The position numbers were made by a program, and so were the translations under genes. Positions 52,918 through 62,530 of a stretch of DNA of 64,000 nucleotides are shown here, piece by piece. This DNA comes from Rhizobium terricola. Lineage in GTDB: Bacteria > Pseudomonadota > Alphaproteobacteria > Rhizobiales > Rhizobiaceae. Position 1 is the stretch's first letter; every line of letters starts with the position of its first letter. The notes beneath the pieces were generated by a model. It was not told the origin of the DNA, did not search any database, and was given only the letters and a program-made list of their open reading frames with translations. Location: NCBI RefSeq assembly GCF_012927355.1, contig NZ_JABBGK010000006.1:147377-211376 (forward strand), in the 5' to 3' direction.

Positions 52918-53808
52918 ATGACCCTTGCGCAACAGATCGACCTTTCCGCCATCAGCGACGTGACGCCCGAAGGCTCCGACTACGAGACGGTCCGCCGGGT
53001 GATCGAAATGCTGACGCTCGACTACCAGAGCCAGCCGTCGCTGGAAACGATGGCGGTGCGGCTCGGGCAGTCGCCGAGCCAGCTCCAGAAGACGTTTACC
53101 CGCTGGGCGGGGCTATCGCCGAAGGCCTTCCTGCAGGCGGTGACGCTTGACCACGCCAAGCGGCTGCTCGGCCGGGAGGGCATGCCCCTCCTCGAAACCT
53201 CGATCGAGCTCGGGCTTTCCGGTCCCGGTCGGCTGCATGATCTCTTCGTCACCCACGAGGCGATGTCGCCGGGTGAGTGGAAGGCGAAGGGGGCGGGGCT
53301 CACCATCCGCTACGGCTTCTTTCCGTCGCCCTTCGGTCTGGCGCTGGTGATGGCCACCGATCGCGGGCTGGCGGGCCTTGCCTTTGCCGATCCAGGCGGC
53401 GAGGCAGCCTGTTTCGACGACATGGCCGAGCGCTGGCCGGCGGCGAATTTCGTCGCCGACCAGGCCGCGACGGCCCCTTATGCCGCACGCGTCTTCGATC
53501 CGGCAAAATGGTGCGGCGACCAGCCGCTGAAAGTCGTCTTGATCGGCACCGACTTCCAGGTCCGGGTGTGGGAGAGCCTGCTTGAAATCCCTCTCGGCAA
53601 GGCCGTCACCTATTCCGACATCGCGGCCAGGATCGGCCAGCCGACCGCGAGCCGTGCCGTCGGTGCCGCCGTCGGTCGCAACCCGATCTCCTTCGTGGTG
53701 CCGTGCCATCGGGCGCTCGGCAAGAGCGGGGCGTTGACGGGCTATCACTGGGGGCTCACCCGCAAACGTGCGATGCTCGGCTGGGAGGCGGGAAAACTCG
53801 GCGGCTGA
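52918..53808 (+). CDS. AraC-type regulator fused to methylated-DNA-cysteine methyltransferase (Ada-like, no N-terminal Zn domain)
   Basis: 296 residues. Residues about 20-115 form an AraC helix-turn-helix region ([35 protein letters not shown]). Residues about 215-290 form the methyltransferase domain with [17 protein letters not shown] and the active-site PCHR ([17 protein letters not shown]). It transfers the methyl group of O6-methylguanine to Cys. The Cys-rich phosphotriester domain of full Ada is missing. The start at 52918 follows GAGGA; the frame is open to 52849. Confidence 0.9.
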   Translation: MTLAQQIDLSAISDVTPEGSDYETVRRVIEMLTLDYQSQPSLETMAVRLGQSPSQLQKTFTRWAGLSPKAFLQAVTLDHAKRLLGREGMPLLETSIELGLSGPGRLHDLFVTHEAMSPGEWKAKGAGLTIRYGFFPSPFGLALVMATDRGLAGLAFADPGGEAACFDDMAERWPAANFVADQAATAPYAARVFDPAKWCGDQPLKVVLIGTDFQVRVWESLLEIPLGKAVTYSDIAARIGQPTASRAVGAAVGRNPISFVVPCHRALGKSGALTGYHWGLTRKRAMLGWEAGKLGG

Positions 53809-53932
53809 TCGCGTCGAACCTGTGCATAAATCGATTGAAATCCTGGGGTGCCCGTCCTTGACTTTGCCATCTTCGGCTGGTGATAGTCGCGTGGATTTTT
53901 CCGGCTTGCCGGCCAGCACAGGGACAAAGACG

Positions 53933-54889
53933 ATGACCTCCAAACTCGAACAGCTTCGCTCCATGACCACCGTCGTTGCCGACACCGGCGACATCGAGGC
54001 CGTTGCGCGCCTGAAGCCGGTCGATTGCACCACCAATCCGTCGATCGTCTTGAAGGCGCTCGGCACCGATGCCTTTGCCGATGCGTTCAAGGAAGCGATC
54101 ACCTGGGGCAAGGCCAAGGGCGGGGCGAGCGATGCCGTGGTCGGCGCGGTTGCCGATCGCCTGGCCGTGTCCGTCGGGGCAGCGCTTGCCGCGCTCGTTC
54201 CGGGTCGGGTGTCGACAGAGGTCGATGCCGACCTCTCCTTCGACACCAAGGCATCGATCGAAAAGGCCCACCAGATCATCGCCGGCTACAAGGAACGCGG
54301 CATCGAACGCGACCGGATCCTGATCAAGCTCGCCTCGACCTGGGAGGGCATCCGCGCGGCGGAAGTGCTCCAGAGCGAAGGCATCGACTGCAACCTGACG
54401 CTTCTCTTCTCCAAGGCCCAGGCGATCGCCTGCGCCGAAGCCAATGTCTTCCTGATCTCGCCCTTCGTCGGACGTATCCTCGACTGGTACAAGAAGTCGA
54501 CCGGCGAGAACTACACCGCCGAGACCGATCCGGGTGTGCTGTCCGTGCGCTCGATCTACAACTACTACAAGTCAAACGGCATCAAGACGATCGTCATGGG
54601 CGCCTCGTTCCGCAATTCCGGTGAAATCGAAGCGCTCGCCGGCTGCGATCGCCTGACCATCAGCCCGCAGCTGCTCGACGAACTCGATGCCGCGACCGGC
54701 ACGCTGCCGCGTCTTCTTTCGCCGGAAAGCGTCAAGGCCGAGCCGCGTGTCTCGCTCGACGAGAAGGCCTTCCGCTGGGCGATGAACGAAGACGCGATGG
54801 CGACCGAAAAGCTCGCCGAAGGCATCCGCGGCTTCGCCAAGGATCTCGGCACGCTGCGCGGCCAGATCGCCAAGGCGCTCGCTGGGTGA
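53933..54889 (+). CDS. tal: Transaldolase
   Basis: 318 residues of the TalB type. The Schiff-base Lys is K132 ([12 protein letters not shown]), at the same position as in E. coli Tal[13 protein letters not shown] is at 31-42 and [18 protein letters not shown] in the C-terminal half. It transfers dihydroxyacetone units in the pentose phosphate pathway. The start at 53933 fits the family length and has AGGGAC upstream. A hairpin follows 10 nt after the stop. Confidence 0.95.
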   Translation: MTSKLEQLRSMTTVVADTGDIEAVARLKPVDCTTNPSIVLKALGTDAFADAFKEAITWGKAKGGASDAVVGAVADRLAVSVGAALAALVPGRVSTEVDADLSFDTKASIEKAHQIIAGYKERGIERDRILIKLASTWEGIRAAEVLQSEGIDCNLTLLFSKAQAIACAEANVFLISPFVGRILDWYKKSTGENYTAETDPGVLSVRSIYNYYKSNGIKTIVMGASFRNSGEIEALAGCDRLTISPQLLDELDAATGTLPRLLSPESVKAEPRVSLDEKAFRWAMNEDAMATEKLAEGIRGFAKDLGTLRGQIAKALAG

Positions 54890-54898
54890 TTTCTTTCT

Positions 54899-55050
54899 CT
54901 TCTCCCCTCGGGGAGAAGTGCCGAGCATAGCGAGGCGATGAGGGGGCGGAACAGACTATGAGCCGCTCTACCTCTTCTCCGACTATGGTTGGCGAGCTTC
55001 GCTCCCTCATCCGGCCCTGCGGGCCCCCTTCTCCCCGCTGGGCAGAAGAG
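54899..55050. repeat. GGGGAGAAG-type palindromic repeats after tal
   Basis: CTTCTCCCC (54899-54907), TC, GGGGAGAAG (54910-54918) is a perfect 9-bp inverted repeat and probably acts as the tal terminator. Further repeat pieces follow, such as CTCCCTCATCCGG and CCTTCTCCCCGCTGGGCAGAAG near 55000-55045. Confidence 0.65.
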
Positions 55051-55055
55051 ACGCC

Positions 55056-55496
55056 TTATGGCCGCGGCGGGTGCTCGAAGGGGTCGATGACAATCAACGG
55101 ATCCGTCGACGGACGAAGGTCCTCAGGCGATGCGAAGCCTGCTTCCTCCAGGAGGAAGCGGCCGTCGACCCAGCCGCTAATGCGCGGCCGCCCGACGGTG
55201 GCGACGCGGCACCAGAAGCCGCCGCGGCTTTCCTTGCAGTTCAATCGCTCGATCGGCGTTCCCTCTTCGAGCATGAGGATGACGCGGAAGGCGGGGCCGG
55301 CGCCGGAATAGACCGGGAGCGGCTGGCCCGGCGGCAGGCCGCGCACATGCCACAGATACCCATCCATCGGTGCGACACCGCCGACGCCGGGCGCGGGGAT
55401 GACCTGCGGTTCCTGCGCGAACAGCGCCTGCGGCAGCAGGTAGAGGGCCGTGGCCAGAACGGCTGGGGCGACCAGGTTGGACAGGGCGCGGTGCAT
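55056..55496 (-). CDS. Secreted SH3-like domain protein
   Basis: 146 residues from 55496. The signal peptide is about 1-28 (AVLATALYLLPQALFAQE). A bacterial SH3-type domain follows, with LPVYSGAGPAFRVILMLEEG, TPIERLNCKESRGGFWCRVA and GWVDGRFLLEEA. Two Cys (NCKE, FWCRV) may form a disulfide. It is probably periplasmic, and may bind cell-wall components. It is convergent with tal across a repeat. Confidence 0.8.
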   Translation of the reverse strand: MHRALSNLVAPAVLATALYLLPQALFAQEPQVIPAPGVGGVAPMDGYLWHVRGLPPGQPLPVYSGAGPAFRVILMLEEGTPIERLNCKESRGGFWCRVATVGRPRISGWVDGRFLLEEAGFASPEDLRPSTDPLIVIDPFEHPPRP

Positions 55497-55582
55497 GCGG
55501 AAACTCCGTTGACTGCGTGTGACGATAGTACAGCGACGCTTTCGTTGCCGCATTTTCCACGACCAAGGTAAACGCCAGCCTT

Positions 55583-55633
55583 GCATCGCGATGCGGTCGC
55601 AAATTTTTGTCGAGCGAATTTGCTTGATATCAA
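55583..55633. promoter_or_regulatory. Two palindromes upstream of the marR-FUSC operon
   Basis: GCATCGCGATGC (55583-55594) and TTGATATCAA (55624-55633) are both perfect palindromes. The second is of the size and AT-rich type bound by MarR dimers and lies 26 nt before the chosen marR start, so autoregulation is likely. Confidence 0.5.
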
Positions 55634-55658
55634 AATGATTGTGATGCAAACGAATTTC

Positions 55659-56111
55659 ATGACGAAGACATCACGCAGGGAATTCGGGTTTCGGCTCGTG
55701 GGATTGTCGCGGCGCTGGCGCCAGCATGTGGACGAGGCGGTGGCTGCCGTCGGGTTGAGCGATGCGACGTGGTCGCCGCTTTTTCATCTCGACCGTATCG
55801 GCGACGGCCTGACGCAGAAAGAGCTGGCGGCGCGGATCGGCCTCGACGGCTCGAGCCTCGTCAGGCTCCTCGACATCCTCGAGGGGCAGGGACTGGTCGA
55901 GCGTCGCACGGGGGCGGAAGACCGCCGGACGAAGCGTCTCTACCTGACGCCGGCCGGCACCGAGCGCGTCAACGAGATCATGGCACGCGTGATACCGCGT
56001 GAGGACGAGATGCTGCAGAACCTCGACGACGCGGAGATCACCGTGCTGCTCGGCGCGTTCGAAAAGATCGAAGCCCGCATCCGGGCCCTTTCCGAAACCG
56101 AGGAGCATTGA
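55659..56111 (+). CDS. MarR-family transcriptional regulator
   Basis: 150 residues from the ATG at 55659; ATGs at 55635 and 55644 are also in frame. The winged helix includes LTQKELAARIGLDGSSLVRL, then LDILEGQGLVERRTGAEDRR. It is followed 3 nt later by an exporter gene, the usual pairing in which MarR represses the efflux gene until an aromatic compound binds. Confidence 0.87.
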   Translation: MTKTSRREFGFRLVGLSRRWRQHVDEAVAAVGLSDATWSPLFHLDRIGDGLTQKELAARIGLDGSSLVRLLDILEGQGLVERRTGAEDRRTKRLYLTPAGTERVNEIMARVIPREDEMLQNLDDAEITVLLGAFEKIEARIRALSETEEH

Positions 56112-56114
56112 ACC

Positions 56115-58046
56115 TTGCCCATGGCGGAAAAAATGGCAGCAATCGGTTTCGACCTGCCGCGGCTGAACTTCGCGCTGCGCACGGCGATTGCTGCGTGTCT
56201 TGCCCTCCTCGTCGCATGGTCGATCGGTCTCGAACATCCGCAATGGTCGGCGATGACGGTGTGGGCGGCGGCGCAGCCAACGCGGGGACAGCTTCTGGAA
56301 AAGAGCTTTTTCCGCATCTTCGGCACGCTTGTCGGCGTGGTGGCGGGGGTGGCGCTGGTCGCCGTTTCCGGTGCTGATCCGCGACCGCTGGTGATCGGCC
56401 TTTCGATCTGGATCGGGATTTGCGTTGCCGCCGGCAACCTGCTCCGCGGCTATGTCTCCTATGGAGCCATGCTGTCAGGCTATTCGGCATCGATGGTGGC
56501 GCTGCTCGATACCGCCCATCCTGACCATGTGCTGGCGCTCGGCGCGGACCGGGCCGCTACCATCATGGTGGGCGTCCTGACGGCGCTGGTGATCGGCTGG
56601 ATCCTGACGCCGTCCGCCGCCGAGCAGGAAATGACCGGCCGGATGCGCCGGGTGACGGCCCGTCTGCTGCGCGATCTCGCCGCGTCGCTGAGGAACGGCA
56701 GTGCGACCGCGCTCGACGACGAGCAGCGCAGCCTTCTGGCCGAGATGGCGGCCATCGACGAAATGCTCGACCCACACGGCGCCGGCTCATTTCGCTCGCG
56801 ACAGGCGGTTCGTGCCATGCGCACGGTGCTTTCCGTGCAGATTTCGTTGCTGCTCGCGGGCCGCCGCGGTAGTCATGGGCAGAGCGATGCGGTGGCCGAT
56901 CTGCTGGACGAGGCGGCGGTCGGCTTCGAAGGCGGCAACGGTTCGGACGGACCGCTGGCGCTGATCGACCGGGCGGCCGATCGGGCAGGCCTGCAAGGCG
57001 ACCTCGGCGAAGCGCTGCAATCGCTCAGCCAGGCGATCCGCGCGCATCGCATAGCACTTGGGCAGGCCGTCGTAACGAACGCCCCCGGCAGGCAAGGCAG
57101 CCATCCGGTCGTGCTGCACCGGGACTGGGTCGGCGCGCGGCAGGCGTCGATCCGTGCGATGCTTTGCATGCTCGCGGTCGGCCTGTTCTGGGTCGTCACG
57201 GGATGGGCGGCGGCACCCTTCCTGCTGCTCGGCCTGTCGATCATGACGACGATCTTCTCGACCTTCGACAACCCGGCCCAGACGATGCGTTTCGTCCTGC
57301 TCGGGCAGGTCTTCGGTGGGGCGGGCGCGCTTGCCTGCCGCTTCCTCGCCTGGCCGCTCGCGGCCAGCGAGTTGCAGGTGGTACTACTCACCATGCCGTT
57401 CATTCTCGTCGGTGCGCTGTTCTTCTCGCATCGGCGCACGCTTGCCTCCGCGTTCGACTATGCGATGGTGTCGCTGCTGCTTCTCCATCCGGAGTTCCCC
57501 CTGCCGGGGGATCTTCCGACCATGCTTTCGAGCATCGTGGCCGTGGTCACGGCGCCCCTGGTGGCGATCCTCGCCTACAGGGTGATCTTTCCCCTCAATG
57601 CGGGTGCGCGTCTCGAAACGCTGATCTTCATGATGGTTCACGAACTGCAGGACATGGCGCGGGCCGAGGACGCCTCGCAGCATCGCCTCACATGGCGTGC
57701 GCGCCTCTATCACCGTCTGTTCCGCCTGATCCGCTTCGCCGAACGGAGCGGCGGTACGCATCGCGACGTCACGGATGGCGGGCTTGCCATCTTGTCGATC
57801 GGATACTCGATCCTGTCGCTACAGGATCTCGTGCGCGATGGTTCGCTATCCGACTGCGAGGAGCGGGCCACCAGGGCAGCATTGCAACGGCTGAAGAAGA
57901 TCGGATCGGAACCGCTGAAGGCCGCCATTGCTCTGGACCGGGCGGCGAGCCGTCTTTTGGGGCGCTACGAGCACGTCGGCGCTTCGGTTGCCAGCGCGGC
58001 CGGGGCGCTGAAGGCGAATATCGGCTTTTTCAAGCGGGCGGGCTGA
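56115..58046 (+). CDS. FUSC/aromatic acid exporter (AaeB-like) family membrane protein
   Basis: 643 residues. Two blocks of about five to six membrane helices (residues 20-165 and 345-505) each precede a soluble domain, as in AaeB/FUSC proteins; PQWSAMTVWAAAQPTRGQLL with FFRIFGTLVGVVAGVALVA is the family N-terminus. The start TTG at 56115 has AGGAG 9 nt upstream; the ATG at 56121 is an alternative with wider spacing. AaeB works with a membrane-fusion protein AaeA, but none is encoded here. Confidence 0.87.
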   Translation: MPMAEKMAAIGFDLPRLNFALRTAIAACLALLVAWSIGLEHPQWSAMTVWAAAQPTRGQLLEKSFFRIFGTLVGVVAGVALVAVSGADPRPLVIGLSIWIGICVAAGNLLRGYVSYGAMLSGYSASMVALLDTAHPDHVLALGADRAATIMVGVLTALVIGWILTPSAAEQEMTGRMRRVTARLLRDLAASLRNGSATALDDEQRSLLAEMAAIDEMLDPHGAGSFRSRQAVRAMRTVLSVQISLLLAGRRGSHGQSDAVADLLDEAAVGFEGGNGSDGPLALIDRAADRAGLQGDLGEALQSLSQAIRAHRIALGQAVVTNAPGRQGSHPVVLHRDWVGARQASIRAMLCMLAVGLFWVVTGWAAAPFLLLGLSIMTTIFSTFDNPAQTMRFVLLGQVFGGAGALACRFLAWPLAASELQVVLLTMPFILVGALFFSHRRTLASAFDYAMVSLLLLHPEFPLPGDLPTMLSSIVAVVTAPLVAILAYRVIFPLNAGARLETLIFMMVHELQDMARAEDASQHRLTWRARLYHRLFRLIRFAERSGGTHRDVTDGGLAILSIGYSILSLQDLVRDGSLSDCEERATRAALQRLKKIGSEPLKAAIALDRAASRLLGRYEHVGASVASAAGALKANIGFFKRAG

Positions 58047-58095
58047 AACATGGGGATCGGCGGCGCGGTCAAGGCCGCACCACCGATCGTTGGTG

Positions 58096-59520
58096 TCAGT
58101 GCGCAATCATGACGTGGCGCACGGCGGTGTAGTCCTCCAGCGCGTAGACCGACATGTCCTTGCCATAGCCGGACTGCTTCAGGCCGCCATGGGGCATTTC
58201 GTTGCACAGCATGAAGTGAGTGTTGATCCAGCTGCAGCCGTAGCGAAGCCGGGCGGCTGTCTTCATGGCGCGGGAAATGTCCTTGGTCCAGACGGACGAG
58301 GCGAGGCCGTAGTCGCTGTCGTTGGCCCAACCGATGGCGTCGTCCGTGTCGGAGAAGCGGGTGACCGAGACGACGGGACCGAAGACCTCGCGGCGGACGA
58401 TCTCGTCGTCCTGCCGGGCGCCGGCGATGACGGTCGGAGCGTAGAAGAAGCCCTTGTCGCCGGAGACCTTGCCGCCGGCCACGACTTCCATGTGCTTGTG
58501 TTCCGAGGCGCGGGCAACGAAGCTTTCGACGCGGTCGCGCTGGCGCTTCGAGATCAGCGGGCCGATCTCGTTCTCGGTGTCGTCGGCCTGGTTGAACTTC
58601 AGCGTCGAGACGGCGGAGGCGAGATCGGCGACGAAGTTGTCATAGACCTTGTCGGAGGCATAGATGCGGCAGGCGGCGGTGCAGTCCTGGCCGGCATTGT
58701 AGTAGCCGAAGGTGCGGATCGCGGAGACGACGGCATCGACGTCGGCGTCGTCATAGATGATAACCGGGGCCTTGCCGCCGAGCTCGAGATGGGTGCGCTT
58801 CACCGTCTTGGATGCGGCGGCGAGAACCTTCTTGCCGGTGGCGATGTCGCCGGTGATCGACACCATGCCGATCTTCGGGTGGTTGATCAGCGCGTTGCCG
58901 ACGCTCTCGCCGCGGCCGAGCACGACGTTGACCACGCCTTCCGGCAGGATGTCGGCAAGCAGCTTGGCGAGCTTCAGGGCGGTGAGCGGGGTCTGTTCCG
59001 AGGGCTTGAAGACGACCGTGTTGCCGCCGGCAATCGCCGGAGCCAGTTTCCAGGCCATCATCATCAACGGGTAGTTCCACGGCGCGATCGAACCGATGAT
59101 GCCGACCGGATCGCGGCGGATCATCGAGGTGAAGCCCGGGAGGTACTCGCCGGCCACCGGTGCATGCAGCGAACGGACGGCGCCGGCGAAGAAGCGCCAG
59201 CAGTCGACGATCGCCGGGATCTCGTCGTTCTTCACCGCGTTGATCGGCTTGCCGCAGTTCAGGCTCTCCAGTGCCGCGAAACCGTCGGCATCCTTCTCGA
59301 TCGCGTCGGCGATGGCGAGCAGGTAGGCCGAGCGCTGACCCGGTGTCGTGGCGGACCAGCTGTCGAAGGCCTTTTCGGCGGCGTCGACGGCGGCATCCAC
59401 CTGGGCGAGGGAGGCTTCGGGCAGATCGAGGATCGCTTCCCCGGTCTTCGGGTTGAGGATCTTCTCTTCCGTCTCCGTGCCGGCCTCGAACGTCGAGCCG
59501 ATCAGCATTTGCGTGTCCAT
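58096..59520 (-). CDS. patD: Gamma-aminobutyraldehyde dehydrogenase
   Basis: 474 residues of the aldehyde dehydrogenase family. The NAD-binding and catalytic regions are [20 protein letters not shown], the Glu in [18 protein letters not shown] and the Cys in [16 protein letters not shown]. The protein follows E. coli PatD (YdcW) along its whole length, including [20 protein letters not shown] and [20 protein letters not shown]. It converts 4-aminobutanal from putrescine to GABA. It is the last gene of the ydcSTUV-patD operon, 70 nt after ydcV. Confidence 0.92.
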   Translation of the reverse strand: MDTQMLIGSTFEAGTETEEKILNPKTGEAILDLPEASLAQVDAAVDAAEKAFDSWSATTPGQRSAYLLAIADAIEKDADGFAALESLNCGKPINAVKNDEIPAIVDCWRFFAGAVRSLHAPVAGEYLPGFTSMIRRDPVGIIGSIAPWNYPLMMMAWKLAPAIAGGNTVVFKPSEQTPLTALKLAKLLADILPEGVVNVVLGRGESVGNALINHPKIGMVSITGDIATGKKVLAAASKTVKRTHLELGGKAPVIIYDDADVDAVVSAIRTFGYYNAGQDCTAACRIYASDKVYDNFVADLASAVSTLKFNQADDTENEIGPLISKRQRDRVESFVARASEHKHMEVVAGGKVSGDKGFFYAPTVIAGARQDDEIVRREVFGPVVSVTRFSDTDDAIGWANDSDYGLASSVWTKDISRAMKTAARLRYGCSWINTHFMLCNEMPHGGLKQSGYGKDMSVYALEDYTAVRHVMIAH

Positions 59521-59590
59521 GTCGTTCTCCCTCAGTTTTGTCTTTCAGGTGCGGACCGCCTGCGGATCATCGCCGCGGTCCGGACGGGGT

Positions 59591-60406
59591 TCATTTTCCG
59601 CTGCCCGCGACGGTGTCGGTATCGCGGGTCAGGTAATAGGCGCCGAGGATCGGCAGGAAGGTGACCATCACCACTAGCATGGCGACCACGTTGGTGACCG
59701 GGCGCTGGCGCGGGCGGATCAGCTCCTCGAGCATCCAGATCGGCAGGGTTGCCTGCTGGCCGCCGGTGAAGGTGGTGACGATGACCTCGTCGAAGGACAG
59801 CGCAAACGCGAGCATGCCGCCGGCGAGCAGTGCCGTCGCAATGTTCGGCAGCACCACGTAGCGGAAGGTCTGGAAGCCGTCGGCGCCGAGGTCCATCGAG
59901 GCCTCGATCAGCGAACCGGAGGTCCGGCGGAAACGGGCGACCGCGTTGTTGTAGACGACGACCACACAGAAAGTGCCGTGGCCGAGGATGATCGTCCACA
60001 TGGAATAGGGGATCTCGGCGAGCGAGAAGGCGGAGCGCAGCGCGATACCGGTGATGATGCCGGGAAGGGCGATCGGCAGGATGACGAGCAGCGAGATCGC
60101 CTCCCGGCCGAAGAACTTGGTGCGAGCGACCGCGGCGGCGGCGAGTGTGCCGAGGACGAGCGCGACCATCGTGGCGATCGCTGCGACCTTGGTCGACAGC
60201 ACCAGTGCGTCCCAGACGTCGGGACGGTTCCAGGCGACGGCGAACCACTTCGTGGTGAAGCCCGGAGGCGGCCACTGGAAGCTCTTCTCCTCCGTCGTGA
60301 AGGCGTAGACGAAGATCAGCAGGATCGGCAGGTGGAGGAAAAGGAGCCCGCCTGCGGCTGCGATCTTGAGCGGCCAGGTGGCGCCGGTGGAGCGGTCAGA
60401 GCGCAT
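59591..60406 (-). CDS. ydcV: Putrescine-type ABC importer, permease YdcV-like
   Basis: 271 residues, start ATG at 60406 overlapping the previous permease stop (60396). It has six membrane helices; the EAA loop is [20 protein letters not shown] followed by [20 protein letters not shown]. The gene order with patD matches E. coli ydcSTUVW. Confidence 0.9.
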   Translation of the reverse strand: MRSDRSTGATWPLKIAAAGGLLFLHLPILLIFVYAFTTEEKSFQWPPPGFTTKWFAVAWNRPDVWDALVLSTKVAAIATMVALVLGTLAAAAVARTKFFGREAISLLVILPIALPGIITGIALRSAFSLAEIPYSMWTIILGHGTFCVVVVYNNAVARFRRTSGSLIEASMDLGADGFQTFRYVVLPNIATALLAGGMLAFALSFDEVIVTTFTGGQQATLPIWMLEELIRPRQRPVTNVVAMLVVMVTFLPILGAYYLTRDTDTVAGSGK

Positions 60407-61346
60407 CGAAGGCCCCCATGCGTTTGGCGATCCAGAGATAGATGCCCATGATGACGATCGGGACGATCGAGAAGGCGGCGGCGAGCGGCACGTTGCCGGC
60501 GGTTCCCTGCTGGGCATAGACGGCCTGGCCGATGAAGAGGCGCGAGGAGCCGACGATCTGCGGAATGATGTAGTCGCCGAGGGTCAGCGAGAAGGTGAAG
60601 ATCGAACCGGCGATGATGCCCGGCAGCGCCAGCGGCAGCAGCACGTTGCGGAAGGTCTGGCCGGGGCGAGCGCCGAGATCGGCGGAGGCTTCGATGAGGT
60701 TTCCCGGCACGCGCTCGAGGGCCGCCTGGGTCGGCAGGATCATGTAGGGCAGCCAGACATAGACGAAGACCAGGAAGGTGCCGATATAGCTGATGGACAG
60801 CGAGTTTCCGCCGATCACCGGGGTCGCCAGAATGGTGTCGAGCAGCCAGGTCAGGTGCAGTTTTTCGAAGACCCAGGTCAGGATGCCTTCCTTGGCGAGG
60901 ATCAGTTTCCAGGCATAGACCTTGACGAGATAGCTCGACCACAGCGGCAGCATGACGCCGAGATAGAAGAAGGCCTTCCATTTGCCGGTCGCGTAGCGCG
61001 CAGCATAGTAGGCGATCGGGAAGGCGAGCACCGCCGAGGCGAGCGTCACCGCGATCGACATCAGAAGCGTGCGCAGGATGATGTCGAAATTGGCCGGGTT
61101 GAGCAGCTGGCCATAGGTGGCGAGCGTGAACTCGTAACTGACCATCCCGGAGAATTCGTCGATCGAAAAGAAGCTCTGCAGCAGCAATGCGATCAGCGAA
61201 CCGATGTAGATGATGCCGAGCCAGAGCAGTGGTGGGATCAGCATCAGGACGAGCAGCAGGCTCGGGCGCCGCCAGAACAGGTCCGACACGCGGCCGAGAA
61301 GGCCGCCGCGGGCGGGAAGGATCGACGTGGTGACGACGGTGCTCAT
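60396..61346 (-). CDS. ydcU: Putrescine-type ABC importer, permease YdcU-like
   Basis: 316 residues. The ATG at 61346 overlaps the ATPase stop (ATGA), so the much longer open frame upstream lies inside the ATPase gene and is not used. It has six membrane helices; the EAA loop is [20 protein letters not shown], followed by [20 protein letters not shown]. Confidence 0.9.
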   Translation of the reverse strand: MSTVVTTSILPARGGLLGRVSDLFWRRPSLLLVLMLIPPLLWLGIIYIGSLIALLLQSFFSIDEFSGMVSYEFTLATYGQLLNPANFDIILRTLLMSIAVTLASAVLAFPIAYYAARYATGKWKAFFYLGVMLPLWSSYLVKVYAWKLILAKEGILTWVFEKLHLTWLLDTILATPVIGGNSLSISYIGTFLVFVYVWLPYMILPTQAALERVPGNLIEASADLGARPGQTFRNVLLPLALPGIIAGSIFTFSLTLGDYIIPQIVGSSRLFIGQAVYAQQGTAGNVPLAAAFSIVPIVIMGIYLWIAKRMGAFDAL

Positions 61347-62332
61347 GCGGCGTCGTCCATGTAGTGAAGGTCGCCCGGCTGCCAGAGCAGGTGGACGGCG
61401 TCGCCGACGGCCGGGACGGGCTGGCCGGCCGGGACCATGACGGAGAGACCGATATTGCCGGCCGCGACATGAAGGCGGGTCGCCGCGCCGAGGAAGCTCT
61501 TCGAGCGAACGGTTGCGGGAATGCCGCCTTCGGAGACGAGGCGGATGGCTTCGGGACGCAGGCTCGCCCACTTCGCCTCGCCGCCGAGTTTCTTCATGTC
61601 TGCCGGAGCGACGACGTTGGAGGAGCCGACGAAATCGGCGACGAAGCGGGTCTTCGGCCGGTTGTAGATTTCCTCCGGCGTGCCAGCCTGGACGATCTTG
61701 CCGTCGTTGAAGACGGCGACGCGGTCGGCCATCGACAGGGCCTCGCCCTGGTCGTGGGTGACGAAGATGAAAGTGATTCCGAGCGACCGCTGCAGGGTCT
61801 TCAGTTCTTCCTGCATCTGCTCGCGCAGCTTGAGGTCGAGCGCGCCGAGCGGTTCGTCGAGCAAAAGCACCTTCGGTTTGTTGACGAGCGCGCGGGCGAG
61901 CGCCACGCGCTGGCGCTGGCCGCCGGAGAGCTGGCCTGGCTTGCGGGCGCCGTAACCGGGCAGCTTGACCAGTTCGAGGGCCTGTTCGGCGAGCTGCAGC
62001 CGCTCGCTCTTGTCGACACCCTTGACCATCAGGCCATAGGCGACATTGTCGAGGATGTTCAGGTGCGGGAAGAGCGCATAGTCCTGGAACACCGTGTTGA
62101 CGTTGCGGCGGTAGGGCGGAACGCCTTCGGCGGTCTCGCCGAAGATCTCGAGATGACCGGAGGTCGGCTGTTCGAAGCCGGCGATCAGCCGTAGGCAGGT
62201 CGTCTTGCCTGACCCGGACGGCCCGAGCATGGCGAAAAACTCGCCCGGGGCGATCTTGAGGTCGACGGCGTCGACGGCTTTGACGGCGCCGAAATGGCGC
62301 GACACCTTCGAGAATTCAACGGCTGCGGTCAT
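61343..62332 (-). CDS. ydcT: Putrescine-type ABC importer, ATPase YdcT-like
   Basis: 329 residues. Walker A is GPSGSGKTTC, the signature [14 protein letters not shown] and Walker [13 protein letters not shown], followed by a C-terminal TOBE domain. It is separated from the binding-protein gene by 198 bp that contain two palindromic repeats, and overlaps ydcU by 4 nt. Confidence 0.91.
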   Translation of the reverse strand: MTAAVEFSKVSRHFGAVKAVDAVDLKIAPGEFFAMLGPSGSGKTTCLRLIAGFEQPTSGHLEIFGETAEGVPPYRRNVNTVFQDYALFPHLNILDNVAYGLMVKGVDKSERLQLAEQALELVKLPGYGARKPGQLSGGQRQRVALARALVNKPKVLLLDEPLGALDLKLREQMQEELKTLQRSLGITFIFVTHDQGEALSMADRVAVFNDGKIVQAGTPEEIYNRPKTRFVADFVGSSNVVAPADMKKLGGEAKWASLRPEAIRLVSEGGIPATVRSKSFLGAATRLHVAAGNIGLSVMVPAGQPVPAVGDAVHLLWQPGDLHYMDDAA

Positions 62333-62377
62333 AGGTACTCCGGATGGCTGGAATGGCCCCTCATCCGCCTGCCGGCA

Positions 62378-62403
62378 CCTTCTCCCCGCATGCGGGGAGA
62401 AGG
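62378..62403. repeat. Perfect palindromic repeat between ydcS and ydcT, copy 1
   Basis: A 26-bp perfect palindrome with arms CCTTCTCCCCGCA and TGCGGGGAGAAGG, preceded by CCCCTCATCCGCCTGCCGGC. Related copies are at 62469-62494 and near 63830-63880. Confidence 0.85.
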
Positions 62404-62468
62404 CCGAATCTTTCTGGCCTTGCGGATCAACAATTGTCGCGCGTTATTGCGACGGCTAGGGGCATGTC

Positions 62469-62494
62469 CCCTCTCCCCGCGGGCGGGGAGAGGG
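62469..62494. repeat. Palindromic repeat between ydcS and ydcT, copy 2
   Basis: CCCTCTCCCCGC (62469-62480), GG, GCGGGGAGAGGG (62483-62494): a perfect 12-bp stem, 36 nt downstream of the ydcS stop on the transcribed strand. Confidence 0.85.
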
Positions 62495-62530
62495 CTAGGG
62501 TGAGGGGCAGAGCCCTCTCACATGGTTCTA

